A DNA stretch of 64,000 nt. Source: Dastarcus helophoroides (Eukaryota; Arthropoda; Insecta; Coleoptera; Bothrideridae). The DNA is taken from positions 16,727,629 through 16,791,628 of the forward strand of contig CM053327.1 of NCBI GenBank assembly GCA_028583605.1, in the 5' to 3' direction. Under the pieces are notes generated by a model. The model saw only the letters and a list, made by a program, of their open reading frames with translations, was not told where the DNA came from and did no database searches. Shown here one piece after another: positions 24,530 to 35,814 of the stretch. Each line of letters opens with the position of its first letter. Positions within the stretch are counted from its first letter, which is position 1. The position numbers were made by a program, and so were the translations under genes.

Positions 24530-24811
24530 CTAATACGTTTCGAGAGCTTCACTCTCGAACGCTCGTGTTTCGTATGTTGAATTTGTCTTTTTTTTTGTAT
24601 GGCATTTTCGACTTGGAAATTTCGTGACTTTTCCAACAACATACTTGGAGTTTCTGCTGGAGGATATACCCAGAGGACTCCCTGCTTCTGAGAAATCTTG
24701 GAGCAACACCCCCTTCTTTCTCCTCACATGCAGCAGCACCTTGACGCAAGTTAATTATTTCCATGAAACAAAGCAAACTGTTTTCGTCGTCCAATCTGAG
24801 AATTTCTAAAA

Positions 24812-24862
24812 CTGTTCGGCGTTTTACCCGCCATCGTAGCGGGCACCTGCAGGAGCAAGGAA
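24812..24862 (-). ncRNA. Decayed hammerhead motif (family 1)
   Basis: Minus strand: CTGCAGG in place of CTGANGA, then CCCGC/GCGGG helix II around TACGATG, then TAAAA in place of GAAA, then CGCC and GAACAG. Both core strands are mutated, so it is predicted to be inactive; recognised only by similarity to 35994-36038. Confidence 0.5.
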
Positions 24863-25014
24863 GAAATATAAAATTTATGAAAGAAGATAAGGGTAACTTA
24901 GTATCATAGTGGCATAAAAAGGGTGATGCAACCAATACAGAAGAGCACGGTAACTTAAGCATATGAGAGGTGAAGTTCTTTCAAAATAAACATGACACAA
25001 AAGAAAATATAGAA

Positions 25015-25066
25015 CTGTTCGGCGTTTCACCCGTCATTGTTGCGCGAGTTTGCAGAAGCAAGGAAA
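25015..25066 (-). ncRNA. Decayed hammerhead motif (family 1), second tandem copy
   Basis: Minus strand: CTGCAAA replaces CTGANGA, helix II has lost pairing, GTGAAACG keeps the GAAA strand, followed by CCGAACAG. Predicted inactive. Confidence 0.45.
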
Positions 25067-25730
25067 AAATATCAAATTCAAAAAAGAAGATAATGGTAAC
25101 TTAGCATCGTAATGGCATAAAAAGGGTATTGCAGCCAATACAGAAGAGCACGCTAACTTAACCATATCAGAGGTGAAGTACTTTCGAAATAAATATAACA
25201 CAAAAGAAGAGGTAGTTGAAACAGAAAGAACGTGGTAACTCAGTATGGCAACCATAACAGAGGCGAAACTCTTCAGATCGGAAAGTTATGAAAGAGCATT
25301 TCTTTATACCATTCACCTGTGAGGTCACCCGCGAAGATTTTCTAGTGGCTGGTTTCCAGATGAAGGGGAACAACAATCTGTTGGCGTTATTCTGGAAATT
25401 CTGAATTCTAATGACCTCGTATATTTTCCTGCTGTAGCAACGGGGAATATTATAAATAACTGAAATATTTTAATTTCATTTCTAGACTCTGTTGAAGCTC
25501 CGCAATTTAATTTCGGAAAAGTTTTGTCTGCTACAGTTGACATACTGAGTTACCATACTAATCTGTCTTGATTTTTTTTTTATTCCACAAGCCAGAATCC
25601 CTCCAGATAAGTTTATTGCCTCTGGTACGGTTGACATACTAAGCAACACTGTAATTTTTGTGCCGCTTTCAACATGGAAGAGTTCGCCTCTGGTGTAATT
25701 GACTTACAGAGTTACCATGTCTTCGGTCAT

Positions 25731-26248
25731 GTAAATTCTGATGATAGAGTTTACTGTATTAAATGATTCACACGCCATAGCTTAAAGGAACTAATAACAA
25801 ATGTAAGTTGGCTTACAAGTTGCATTAAACATAAATCATTTTACAGATTTTTGTAAACTTCAAAGTTTCCTAAAAAAACTAGTGACTTACTGATGTTACA
25901 TTTTTAAAAAGTAAAATCACCCTTCAAATGCTCTAAATATTCTGAACATATAATCAAAGTGCCACATTAAAAAAACGCCATCGGGTGTTCGTTCACTCGA
26001 CCTGAAACCTGAAAAGCCACCAAAAGGTTTGCTAAGTGGGAATAAAATATAAGGCAAATAATTTAATGAATATCCTTTTGGTCATTAGTCCAGCACATAT
26101 GGCCCTTGATTAAATTAGGTAAATTTATAACGTTTCTTCACAAAAAGCGGTCTCCTAGAGATTAGGTTACATAAAACGCAGTCTACTGTCGGAGCCAGTT
26201 AGACCCTTCTTTTGTAATATATACGTCGTTGTTTAATGCGCACGTTAT
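25731..26248. other. No recognised feature
   Basis: AT-rich; nothing identifiable. Confidence 0.35.
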
Positions 26249-26440
26249 ATGAGAGGGTTTTTAAGCGAAAATGCTATGAAGGAAGCTTTCAAAGCCGCGA
26301 AAAAACCAATACTGGACCGAAATGATCCAAAGCTAATGCAACACGATTGTGTGCTTTTTGTGCAGAGAGGTCAAACAGCTGGACAGAATTATCGCTGGCA
26401 AAAAGGTTCGATATATCTTTTTCGATTTAGCCTCGCGTGA
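26249..26440 (+). CDS. Hypothetical short open frame, unrecognised
   Basis: 63 codons, basic N-terminal half (MKEAFKAAKKPILDRNDPKL), then CVLFVQRGQTAGQNYRWQKG. The composition is more protein-like than most frames here, and the region is less AT-rich, but I recognise no family. It could be a remnant of a transposon or of a host exon; coding status is unproven. Confidence 0.2.
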   Translation: MRGFLSENAMKEAFKAAKKPILDRNDPKLMQHDCVLFVQRGQTAGQNYRWQKGSIYLFRFSLA

Positions 26441-27194
26441 TGTAGGCTTACTTTCTGAAATTAGTTTCTGCTTTGGTATAAAAAAAAAACTGTAACTTAT
26501 AATAATATATAGCTGAAAGAAACCTTTGTAATTCATATTTTTCAAGAGAAAAAGTTTCTTAATAAAAGAAATACTAAAGTCATATTTAAGAATTACAAAT
26601 CGCAGTTTAATAAAATACGCTTATCCTAAAGTACGGACATAAACTTTTAAGCTTTTATTGAACTTATTGTATTAATTGTATTAAATCCTTTGTAAAAGGT
26701 CGTCAGTTATGTACTTTCTAATGTATAGGATGTGTGTCGTTCGGAAAATTACTGAGGTAATTGTCCATACTGCAAAAGTGTGACTCAGTTACCAGTATGA
26801 TGAATAGGTACTTATTAAATTTAATTATAAATATCCCTTTATGGTGATGATTTTAAACATTTCGTTGGTGAGATTTTAAATATATGTAAATAAATAATAA
26901 AATCTAAGTATGATAATAGGCAATCTAATGAAAAATATTAGTGTTCTTGCAATAAAAAATAATTCGCGTTATTATGCCATGAGTAGATGCTTCCTCAAGA
27001 ACAGAAATGACGTCACACTCTATATTTTAAATGTCCTGCCATGTCGTCAATGCGGAGACGCCATTTGTGGGGTGGAACCTTCATCGATTATCTACAAGAA
27101 ACGTAATGATTATAATTATAATACCAAAAAAGTTTTATTTATTTGACATAACATACTAAATATTTGAGGTGTAATCAATTCCTTTTCTAACTAA
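26441..27194. other. No recognised gene
   Basis: AT-rich; a frame at 26910-27146 has no known domain. Confidence 0.35.
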
Positions 27195-27270
27195 AAATCG
27201 CAGCACAGTTGATGACTTTTTCATTTGAACAAACGATTTTATGTATAGCTGCGAATTTACTTCATAGATA
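27195..27270 (+). repeat. Short dispersed repeat, copy 2
   Basis: Matches 18222-18300 in direct orientation; lies just outside the LINE C-terminal remnant. Confidence 0.5.
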
Positions 27271-27942
27271 GAAATTCTCACTTCCAAGGCGCATTGCACA
27301 GGAAGTACCCATCACCGACTGTCTTATATGTCCTAAGAAAATTGCTCTTAGGAGACCCACTCATTCCTGCGAACGTATCCCATGAAAGTACTTGTAAAAA
27401 GCAGACAAGTCGTCAATCATCAGTGCTTCAGTTCTTGAAGACAATTGATAAGAGTTTTATCGTCAATTAAACGAATTGCTTTTCTTTGAATATAATTCAA
27501 AATAGCCAAACGGGAATAATATAAGAACAGGATTCCAGTGTTGGTCTCACTTGAGTATTAAATGTAGCTCATGCGATTTAAAGTATTTTTTTAGATCAAA
27601 AAAGTAAGCTCAATTTCGGAGAGGCATATTACCAATGGCGCCTACATGATAATTCCAAGACGGTCATTGACGTTTTCTTAAGGAAAACAACGGTTCCAGT
27701 TTTTAGGACATTACAGTCGACTAGATTTTTTAATCCCCATGCCAAAACGATCATCTGTACCTAATAATAATAATAGTTATCTCTGTGCAACGTGTTGCAG
27801 CGTTCTAGGAGGATAGACAGTTCAGCTGCTATAACTAGAGCCGAACGGCATACGATAAAGTTAGTGTGGCCAATACTACACTTCAGTCGACTATTATTAC
27901 CTTGATATGGTGGAACGGACTGGTCCTAGGATATCTTCAAAT

Positions 27943-28052
27943 GTTGAAATACAGAACTTGTCTCCTGAAACCAAGAAAAATTAAAGAACACAGCAAAGCT
28001 TGCTCTAACGCGTGTCGACAGCCAAGCTATCATCTTCAGAAAGAAACTAACA
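27943..28052 (-). mobile_element. Penelope-like terminal fragment (family 2), with coding remnant upstream
   Basis: Copy of the 6766-6870 block, in the same strand orientation. The Penelope GIY-YIG remnant at 28164-28480 is directly upstream on the same strand, the order expected at the 3' end of such an element. Confidence 0.75.
28001..28044 (-). ncRNA. Hammerhead motif with one core mutation (family 2)
   Basis: CTGAAGA and the helix II GATAGC/GCTGTC (one wobble) are kept, but the GAAA strand reads GACA, changing a conserved core adenosine. Predicted inactive or strongly impaired. Confidence 0.6.
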
Positions 28053-28163
28053 CCTAATTTTAAAATGTATCCTTATATACTAAGAATATTCACTTCGTGC
28101 ATGATCGACCGCATCCGAACGCTCAATCCCATCCAATCATACACGTTGTAGTGTCACAATTCC

Positions 28164-28480
28164 TTATATATTGACTTTAACTATTTTTAACAGAGATGAA
28201 TGGCCAAAAGGTCCAGCGCAACCATTCATAAGGTTGTCTCCAGTCTTATGGATGGCTAAGCTTTTACATGCATTTAACATATAATTCTTATTTACTACTC
28301 TTAACAATTTAATATTATTATCTATCCTATGATCTAATTCAAAGGCATGTCGAGCCACACTTGATTTCTCAGTTTTCCGTACCTCAAATGAGCCAAATGT
28401 TCCTTCAGTCGGATTTTAAGAGATCGTCTAGTTTGCCCAACATACTTTTGAGGACAAGCTCTACATTAAATTTGGCTTGA
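28164..28480 (-). pseudogene. Penelope-like GIY-YIG endonuclease remnant
   Basis: Minus strand: YVGQTRRSLKIRLKEHL (about 28455-28405) is the second half of the GIY-YIG motif (YxGQT..R...R..EH). After a frameshift follow VARHAFELDH and NKNYMLNACKSLAIHK (28358-28164), matching the conserved SSLAQH.F...H and E.LYI segments of Penelope endonucleases. The RT that should precede it is not present; LINE and SINE-like sequence occurs upstream instead. The hammerhead block at 27943-28052 follows. Enzyme inactive. Confidence 0.8.
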
Positions 28481-28565
28481 GTTACAATAAGACCACCTAC
28501 GGTGGTAACAGTTACATCCGAGTACTCATTTCACCGTAAAGTCTTAAGTTCACCTTGGGATCAAA

Positions 28566-28640
28566 AGCATTTTTTAAAAACGGATCGGCCAGCAGGAATA
28601 GAACCCAGCTCTCTTAGGTCATTGGACGACGGTCCCCACT
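28566..28640 (-). repeat. Possible SINE head with box B
   Basis: Minus strand AGCTGGGTTCTATTCCTGCT contains a box-B-like GGGTTCTATTCC preceded by GTCCAATGACCTAAGAGAG, a possible degenerate box A. It sits between the LINE RT remnant and the Penelope remnant. Weak. Confidence 0.3.
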
Positions 28641-28920
28641 TCAACTGTACCCACTGTTAAAAAATGTTGAAAATACATTATTTTCATCTGCACAACTGTA
28701 TATTAGATCGAAAGTTGCAGATAAGAGGTCATTTATGTATAGCAAAACCAAAATAGGATACAAAAGAGATACTTGGGCCACCCCTGCATCAATTGCAAAT
28801 GTCTCTGATGAGATACCATCAAATACGAGATCAGTCATTTGGAAAACTGGATTGCAAATGACGAAGGCCCGACGGAAGTTCATAAGATATTAATTTGACG
28901 AAAAGAGACCGGTGTCAGTT

Positions 28921-29976
28921 TCTGTCGAAGATTTTGTTTGATTAAATTGTGAAAGATTTTGTCCTGGCTAACAGAAACTAATAGTTTTCTGCTGGTCGCG
29001 ATGCGACGATTCGTTTATTTAATAAACAGATTTAATAATGAACGGCTAAATGGATACCTAAAATTCCCAATTTACCAAAAATCGCCCTAACGAGAGTGTA
29101 GGAAAATTATTTATTTTCTGTCAGAATCGCGTACGCACTGTTCTTTATTAACTAGGCTAATATAATTAAATTAAATGAATATTGATGGAATTGCCATATT
29201 TCTGACAGACTTGTTAATGTCGATTTCATATGTTATGGTGTTTTGATTAGTGGCTGAATTTGTTTTTTAGGTAAAATATATATATTTTTCTAACGTTTTT
29301 TTATGTCTACCGATGGTCTTATTTCTTTACCTCACATATTTTTAAATACATATTTGGCTGATATACTGTTCGGTCCATTTTTGTCGGGAAATAATATTAT
29401 GATGTACTGCAAATATTATTATATGTACATTGTACATCCTAAAATGGCCAAAATGGGGAAAAAACGAAATTTAATCTCAATTAGAACATGCCCAACACGC
29501 AATGTAGCTATTTGCAGTTATTGGCATCATTAAATTTGTTTATCGTTGGGAAATGTTGAAAATTATAAGCATAAAGATTAATATTAGAAAAGGGACATAA
29601 ATCCAAGCGTGATTAAATTGCACGATTATTGTTTAATGTTAGTACGAATAGGAAAAACAACATCACAGTTCGTTTCACTATTCCTTGATTAGGTTTTATG
29701 GGCACTTTTAATGAACTTGAACCTACCGATTTGTCTGGGCGATAACGAAGCAAATCAAATTTGGTAATTTTGCCTCATCGAACAAATTCCAAAAACTTTT
29801 GTTGACATAAGGTAGCAAGCAACGATCGACTTATGTTGGTTGTTTATGCATAACTTTAAATATTCTTTATTTGTGGGCTTAATGTTTTAATAGATATTTT
29901 GTCTTATTAATCCTTTTAATGGTTACGGGCTAGCAAAGTAAAATTAATTGGTAATTCGTAAATTTTATTTTATTAC
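28921..29976. other. No recognised gene
   Basis: AT-rich; a 76-codon frame at 29303-29533 has no known domain. Confidence 0.35.
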
Positions 29977-31375
29977 ACCGGATGTTTTTTTTAGTTGGGA
30001 GGTTACCTTTATATGGAGTATCACTTATTATAAAGGTAAACTGATTTTGTCGATGGGTCTAATCAAAGCTAAGCTACCTTTTAAAAATATTTTCAACTCC
30101 CTCCCACTTCCGGTTATACCGGAAGTAGACATTAACTTTCTTATTTTAAATGGCAACCCCAAATATATATATTTTTTTCTCTAGTAGCAACTTGGTAGTA
30201 GACAACAAAATATTTAAATAAAAAACATAACCACAAGGCCTAAAAATTTTAGGCTAAATAACATTTAAAAGATAACCGTACAAGACAAATACATTTTTGG
30301 CTAATTGTAAGAATACTTATTGAAAAATGTTTACGGAGCCACAAATGTAAGTTTCGTAAAAATGGTTTGTTAAACAGACTTCTCATTTTTGGAGTAATGA
30401 AAATCATTAACAAATGTTCAAGAAAATTCGTCCTTTAACTGTTATGCTGTTAGATTAGAACTCAGGATTTGTAAGTGTTAAATTTTAGAATAAAAATCGA
30501 AATGGAAATTATTTAGTAATTTTTTTACCACTACTGCATGACAAGCATAATTCTAGGAACAATCGGATGTGCTTAAAAAGGTTACTCAGTTCGAAACCTT
30601 AACATATGCCTTCAAAGGTATTGAAAGAGAAGACCGTCCTTGTTGTTCTTGATGTAAATTTTTTGTCAATTGTTTTATTTTCCTATTACTCATTCTTTAA
30701 GCTTTTATTGCCTACAGTTAATTTCCTACTTGAACAAAAAAGAGATATTTAATTCTTTTTATTTTGAGATTTATGTAAAATACCTCTGTAACGGCACAAA
30801 ATTTTAAAAAATAAGTGATATAACTTTTTCTTTTTTTTTAAGTGAAGGATCCAAAAATGATTAAAAAACATATAGTTCCCATTAAGAAAAACCGAGTTTT
30901 TTTGAATAAAACAAAAACAGTAAAGATTAAAAAATTTTCATCACCCTGTTTAATAAATGTAAAATCTGATTACGCTATTATAGTCTTTATAATATTCCGT
31001 GACTTCAACACAAATTTCATGTTTTTACTGCAAATAATAAAAAAGATACAAAGAGTCAAAATAACCCTCTTTTCAGTCATTTTTTTTTCGCAAAATTGAA
31101 ATATCTTTAAAACTATCAAAGGTAGCAATAAACATGTATACATAAACTCACCTTATTTTTTTAAGTAAAATCCAAATAAAATATATAATTTGAGGGTTGC
31201 TATTTAAAATAAGAAAATTGATGTCTACTTGCGGTATAACCGGTAGTAGGGGGAAGTTAAAAATATTTTTAGGAGATAGTTTAGCCTCAATTAGCCCCAT
31301 CGACAAAATCAGTTTGCCTTTATAATAAGTAGTACTCCTATAAAGGTAACCTCCCAACTAAAAAAAACACCCGGT
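29977..31375. mobile_element. Long-inverted-repeat element (~1.4 kb)
   Basis: Arms 29977-30185 and 31160-31375 are inverted copies. Shared landmarks are CCGGATGTTTTTTTTAGTTG (right arm CCGGGTGTT..), GGGAGGTTACCTTTATA, TCGATGGG, CGGTTATACCGG and GGCAACCC. No convincing target duplication (the outer bases are CCGG on both sides). The 970-bp centre has AT-rich frames without domains. Class uncertain. Confidence 0.75.
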
Positions 31376-31490
31376 AAATCGAATCATATCACTTCACCTA
31401 TCCTACATATAGATATGCCTCTGTTTTTATCGATATTAATAAAACTGAAGAGTTTAAGTGTCTGCCTGTTTGTCTGTTTACTTGAGTGAT
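31376..31490. other. No recognised feature
   Basis: Short spacer between the inverted-repeat element and a Penelope fragment. Confidence 0.35.
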
Positions 31491-31592
31491 ATACAAATCT
31501 TGTCCCCTGAAACCATGAAAGATTTAAAAAACTCCAAGAATTGCTTTAACGCGTTTCAGTTGCTAAGTTGTCATCTTCAGAGAGATACTAAC
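31491..31592 (-). mobile_element. Penelope-like terminal fragment (family 2), most diverged copy
   Basis: Same block as at 6766-6870 (CTTGTCCCCTGAAACCATGA ... AACGCG ... TCATCTTCAGAGAG). Its hammerhead (31542-31587, minus) keeps CTGAAGA, GAAA and the palindromic ACGCGT, but helix II (GACAAC/CAACT) no longer pairs, so it is probably inactive. Confidence 0.65.
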
Positions 31593-32019
31593 AATCCTAA
31601 AAAATTAACTGAGAATATTCAGTTTAATCCTGTATGGTTACAGATAAGTTTTTATTTGTCTAAGGCGTGTGGTTTTTAACTATAAGAAAATATATTCGGT
31701 AGTTTTTGAAATAATATGCTAATATGCAATATTCCTAACTTTTCAGACATTCTGTTTATTTGAGTGGCTTGTTACTGACTTCACAACAAATCAATAAGGC
31801 TATATATAGAGCTGTAAATGGTAAATTTCAGAAAAGGCAACTGATAGACACGTTAAACTTTAACAGAGTCAGAGAGCATTAAGCCAGGTAGAAGGTAGAA
31901 ATTAGCACACCTTTAGGCCTTTTTAATATTTAACCATCAACAAGTGTGTTCCATGAGTTCCATCACGAATACCTCCGATTTATTCCGATTCGGATGCAAC
32001 CTGAAACGTGTCTTCCTTC
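31593..32019. other. No recognised feature
   Basis: AT-rich flank leading into the CpG-rich block. Confidence 0.35.
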
Positions 32020-32310
32020 CCCGTGGGCTCAACCACCTAAAATCGAGCGATTGTGAACTTAAAATTGGCCGCCGCTAAAGCTCACTCTCCGTCGTCAGAG
32101 TAGCAGGGGTCGATGCCTAGCGGTGTGTTGTTTTCGACTCGCAGCAGCTGATGCCGGTGGAGAACGTGCATGTACATTGTACACTACGACCGCGTGTTTC
32201 CATCGACGATCCACGGCCTACCTAGTTTATGATCTAGTTATATACGATGCGTTCGTCGACTTTCGATTTTGTGTGTGATGGATGATGGAGATGCGGTAAA
32301 GCTTTAGTTT
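32020..32310 (+). promoter_or_regulatory. CpG-rich block, candidate promoter / 5' exon
   Basis: The least AT-rich 300 bp of the window (GGCCGCCGCTAAAGC, CTCCGTCGTCAGAG, GACCGCGTGTTTCCATCGAC). It contains no transposon motif that I recognise. GATGCG followed by GTAAAG near 32297 could be a splice donor on the plus strand. Plausibly a non-coding first exon of a host gene whose coding exons lie outside the window; direction uncertain. Confidence 0.35.
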
Positions 32311-32920
32311 TCTATCCGATTAGTGGAGTGCTTCTTCTCTTCGCGTTCGATTAATCTCCATTGAAGTGATTATGTGCTCGGTTAAGATTAAAAGACATAG
32401 CTGGCACTTTGGTTCTGTTGATTGTTTAGTGTCTGTTCATCCAGATGCGTATGTTCCTTCCAAATCATGGGATGCCTCGTTGATCTGTACTGAAGGAAAT
32501 ATATTCAAACCTCTTAGGCGAGCTACAATGTAAGAAAATAATATTTAAAAAATCAATAATGTTCAATCATACCCATAATCCACAATCAGTAATCATTTCC
32601 CTATTACAATCTCCAAAAAGTTTTATAGTTACATTGTCCTTGATGTAGAAGATGGATCGTGGATTCATACTTTATATTATATTTAAATTTAAGGTGAGTT
32701 ATTTTCAGAAAGTGCCATGTTCGAATATATTTTGCGATTTTGATGTTTAAACATTAAATCGCAACTCAGAAAGTAACTCACTATACAATGTATACATAAT
32801 AAAAATACGACCTTGAACTTAATGAACGGAGGGGATGTGGAAAATTGAATGGAGGAGTTAAATCAAATAATTGAGTTTTTTCGTTTTCATAAAATTGTTT
32901 CATTTTTGGAAACAACGATA
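32311..32920. other. No recognised feature
   Basis: AT-rich, possibly intronic if the preceding block is an exon. Confidence 0.3.
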
Positions 32921-34700
32921 TACAGGGTGTTCAAAATTAATTACCTCTGCTCTATTGCCTACTATCTTATTATTAAAGATGCAACTTCGAAGTAGAAAAG
33001 ATGAATAATAACCGAGTTCTTATGATATATGTGTACGTCCTCATCTCCTCATAGCTCCGTTATCAGGCGTAAACGTATATTGTAAGACATCAAAAATTGA
33101 TGCGAAATTAGCTATGTAGGCTATGGAAACAAGTGTCAACTTTGTTGTATACCCAATATAACTATATATAATCAATTCCCTTATACCGTAAGGTGTCAAT
33201 ATAACTAAAGAAGATAAATCAGGAAAGTTCTGGACCGGAAGAGAAGTAATAGCTTTGTTAATGTGTTATGCTAAACTAAAACCAATGGTCAAACAAGTAG
33301 TTATGTTGGAAGAACAATTAGTTAAACCAAGTGACGTTCTGGGGGGAGGCCAGTCAACTTCTAAGTACCGGTAAATTGTTATATTAAGGGACGATTTAGA
33401 GATTATTCGACATTGTATCCTTCTCCAGGGCGCCATTTGGTTTAGGTAATTATTACTTCAGCACAACTATCTGTCTGATAGTTGATTATCAATTGGTTTT
33501 AGTTACAAAACGACTTGTCTATAGTGATGCACAAATCAAGATTCCTTGTCTTGCTCGATAACTTCTTGTCTTGTCTTGCCAATTTCTTGCTGGGTTGATT
33601 CTTGTCTTGCTAGCAAGAGTCTTGCTTTTTCTTATTCTTGCTGGTTTGTTCGTTTTGCGCATGATCAACAACAAAACAGGTTTAAAATGGACTTTGGCGC
33701 AATGAATTTAAGAAGTACACCATCTATAAAAGGTGTAAAAACAAAGTAGAAAGAGAAATTTGACAAGAAACCATTATTTAGGCTTTACCTGCAGGCAGGG
33801 ACCTAATTTTAAAATATAATTAAAAGTCCAATTGAATACATATTTTAGATCAACGGCATAAAAAACATTATCTTTTTAATAAATTGTAGAAAATGACAAT
33901 AAAAAAATTGGGACAAATTTATAGAAAAAATGTTGCAAAAATAATTATGCCTCGTTATATGCTTCAAATTCCATGATTGAAAAGAATGCGTTTAATACCA
34001 TCAATGAAGTTAAAGATGGATGCTGGAAGATATTAGCCACATATTAAATCAATCAAAACCCGAGGAATCTTTCTCAATATCTAACTGCGACCGGAAGGGA
34101 ATACGAATATTCTTGACTGATAATGTAAACTCGAAAATTCATATTCAGTATTATCAAAAGAGGTGAAGGATATTTCGCACTTACTTCAACGACCAGATAC
34201 AGTTCTATCAGATACTATTTTCTTGGGCATTGCTTATTTAATAAAATATTGAAAAAACCAAGAACTCTTGATTCTTGCTAATTTTTTGACAGGAAATCTT
34301 ACTCGTGCTAAGAGAGCTTCTTGTCTTGCAGTGTTTTTGCTGGCAAACTTCGTGCCTTGTTCCTGCAACAAGAGCAAGACAAGAACAAGAAAAAGCAAGA
34401 CAAAAACAAGAAATTCGTGTAACATTACTTGTCTACCAGATGGGTTTAATTCTAAAATTACTTGTCTGGCATTTGGTTTTAATTTTACACTTGTACTTGT
34501 CTAGCAGGACAGATTAACAAAGATATTACGTCACTTGAGTGCCAGAACTCTCCTGATTATCTACTTCAATTTATTTTCAGCGCTTATCACAGTATATTAA
34601 ACTGTTGACGTTTATTTCCATGGCGTACTATGCTAATTTCCCATTAATTTTCGATGTCTTATGATATACGTTTACTTCTTCATAGCTCCGTTATTATTGA
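32921..34700. repeat. Inverted repeat pair with ACAGGGTGTTC word at the left end
   Basis: 33047-33135 (CATAGCTCCGTTATC..CGTAAACGTATATTGTAAGA..) and 34614-34700 (its reverse complement, with TTATGATATACGTTTACTTC, CATAGCTCCGTTATT) are inverted copies. The left side begins TACAGGGTGTTCAAAA at 32921, a word common at the ends of insect repeats; the right outer end is not preserved. Between the arms lies the CTTGTCTTG-rich insertion at 33522-34495. Confidence 0.5.
33522..34495. mobile_element. Candidate hAT-type element rich in CTTGTCTTG words
   Basis: The left end TAGTGATGCACAAATCAAG shares TAGTGATG with the hAT family B ends. Flanks CTTGTCTA at 33514-33521 and 34496-34503 are identical 8-mers. 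CTTGTCTTGC words fill 33540-33640 and 34310-34420, inverted between the two sides (AAGCAAGACAAAAACAAG). Caution: ACTTGTCT is also an internal word (34430, 34470), so the right 8-mer may be internal and the true end a little further on. Confidence 0.4.
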
Positions 34701-35332
34701 TCTTAGCGAAAAATTTATAGCGGCTATTTTTATACTAAATTCCATTATCTTTCGTAGAAACATAAAATATATAGGGTGTTCTATTTAAAAAATTTTCACT
34801 GTCAAAAAATTTAAAAACGCGATATTCAATGGTTTTTTTCGGTATCACTATAATAATGAGAATTTCAAAATTTCACGCTCATTAATTTTCAATTGCTTAA
34901 TAATAATATATGCATTCGTATTTTTCTTCTAATACATACCATTCTTTAGGTATGGTAATCAGTAAAGAGACTGAAAAATAAACACTCAATTATAGATATT
35001 TTTTAATTTTTTTGATAATTATTCGGGAAAACTCGACCATAAAAAGTCTTGTTAATATATTTACAACATAAAACAGAATAACAAATGATTTTGTCGGTAT
35101 CCAACACAACAGTTGCATTCAAAAAATAAAATCTCTTTTGAAATTTTTATTTTTTTTAATTTTATTTTTTTCCAAAATTTCTCCTTTTTCTTAAAATTTA
35201 GATTTTTTCGTGGCCAAAGTCAAAATTTTTAAGTTAAAGTGCAAATTGCAACTTAAACTTAAATTATAGACTTTTTGAAATAAACTTAAAATTTGGTTTT
35301 TATAGCAAAGAAAAAAATCAAAATTAAAAATA
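34701..35332. repeat. AT-rich, array-like; host sequence of the pogo insertion
   Basis: From about 35120 the words TTTTTTCCAAAATTTCTCC and TTTTTCTTAAAATTTAG belong to the pyrimidine-rich array class and resume after the pogo element at 37459-37700, so the transposon landed in such an array. 34701-35120 shows nothing identifiable apart from a TAGGGTGTTC word at 34773. Confidence 0.45.
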
Positions 35333-35814
35333 GGGGAAAGTGGCCCAAAATGATCCCTACAGGTAAAATGATCCCTACCCATATATTTTAATTCTGACGA
35401 AGGCATCTATGATTATAGTACTTTACTATAATCACCGAAGATGTCGTCATTATTTGAACCTTAGTCGGTGCATTTAGAATGACGTTGTCAATTAGAACTA
35501 TGTGTGTAACATTTTAATTATGGTAGGAATCCGATTTATGTATGAGGCCTCACTTAACACAGCGTTTTAGCTAAAATTTGTACCATATGCGATATATTCA
35601 GATGTGACGGATTTGTAGTAAACTTAACTTTAAAACCAAATGCGTACATATCAATGATTGTTGCTGATTGTTGACGTGGAGGTCAGAATGTATGGCCTTA
35701 CCACTAAAAAAGTAAGATCGATGGCATATCAGCTAGCAGAAAAAAATGGGATTGATCGTCCACTCTCCAAAGAGACAAAACTTGCTGGTAAAGACTGGTT
35801 TACCAGTTTTCGCA

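Larger units (their letters stand above)
24530..25730 (-). mobile_element. Penelope-like terminal repeats in tandem (hammerhead family 1, decayed)
   Basis: The core is a two-copy tandem of about 203 bp (24810-25012 and 25013-25215). Each unit starts AACTGTTCGGCGTTT and on the minus strand carries a decayed hammerhead related to the intact one at 35994-36038 (shared CTACGATGG..GGG, AACGCCGAACA). A 50-bp word (reverse of GAAGAGTTTCGCCTCTGGTA ... ACTGAGTTACC) recurs at about 24937, 25142 and 25230 (minus) and 25520, 25615 and 25676 (plus). Head-to-tail terminal repeats are usual for Penelope-like elements. No RT or GIY-YIG coding is left here. Confidence 0.6.
27290..28920 (-). pseudogene. LINE RT remnant, split by a Penelope insertion
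   Basis: Minus strand. The RT core at 28883-28641 reads VDGISSETFA-like FDGISSETFAIDAGVAQ, then PILVLLYINDLLSATFDLIY and CADENN, corresponding to motif B (GVPQGSVLSP, here decayed) and motif C (FADD, here CADE). The C-terminal part at about 27570-27330 reads VRPTLESCSYI and IQRKAIRLIDDKTLINCLQE, matching the usual VRP.LEYCSH and LD.IQ..AIRLI segments of jockey/CR1-type LINEs. Between them (about 27860-28520) lies a Penelope fragment. Catalytic residues are lost and frames broken, so it is inactive. A different element from the LINE at 11.2-13.5 kb. Confidence 0.75.

Noticed and set aside
31542..31587. Active hammerhead of family 2
   Set aside because: Helix II has lost complementarity despite conserved core strings.
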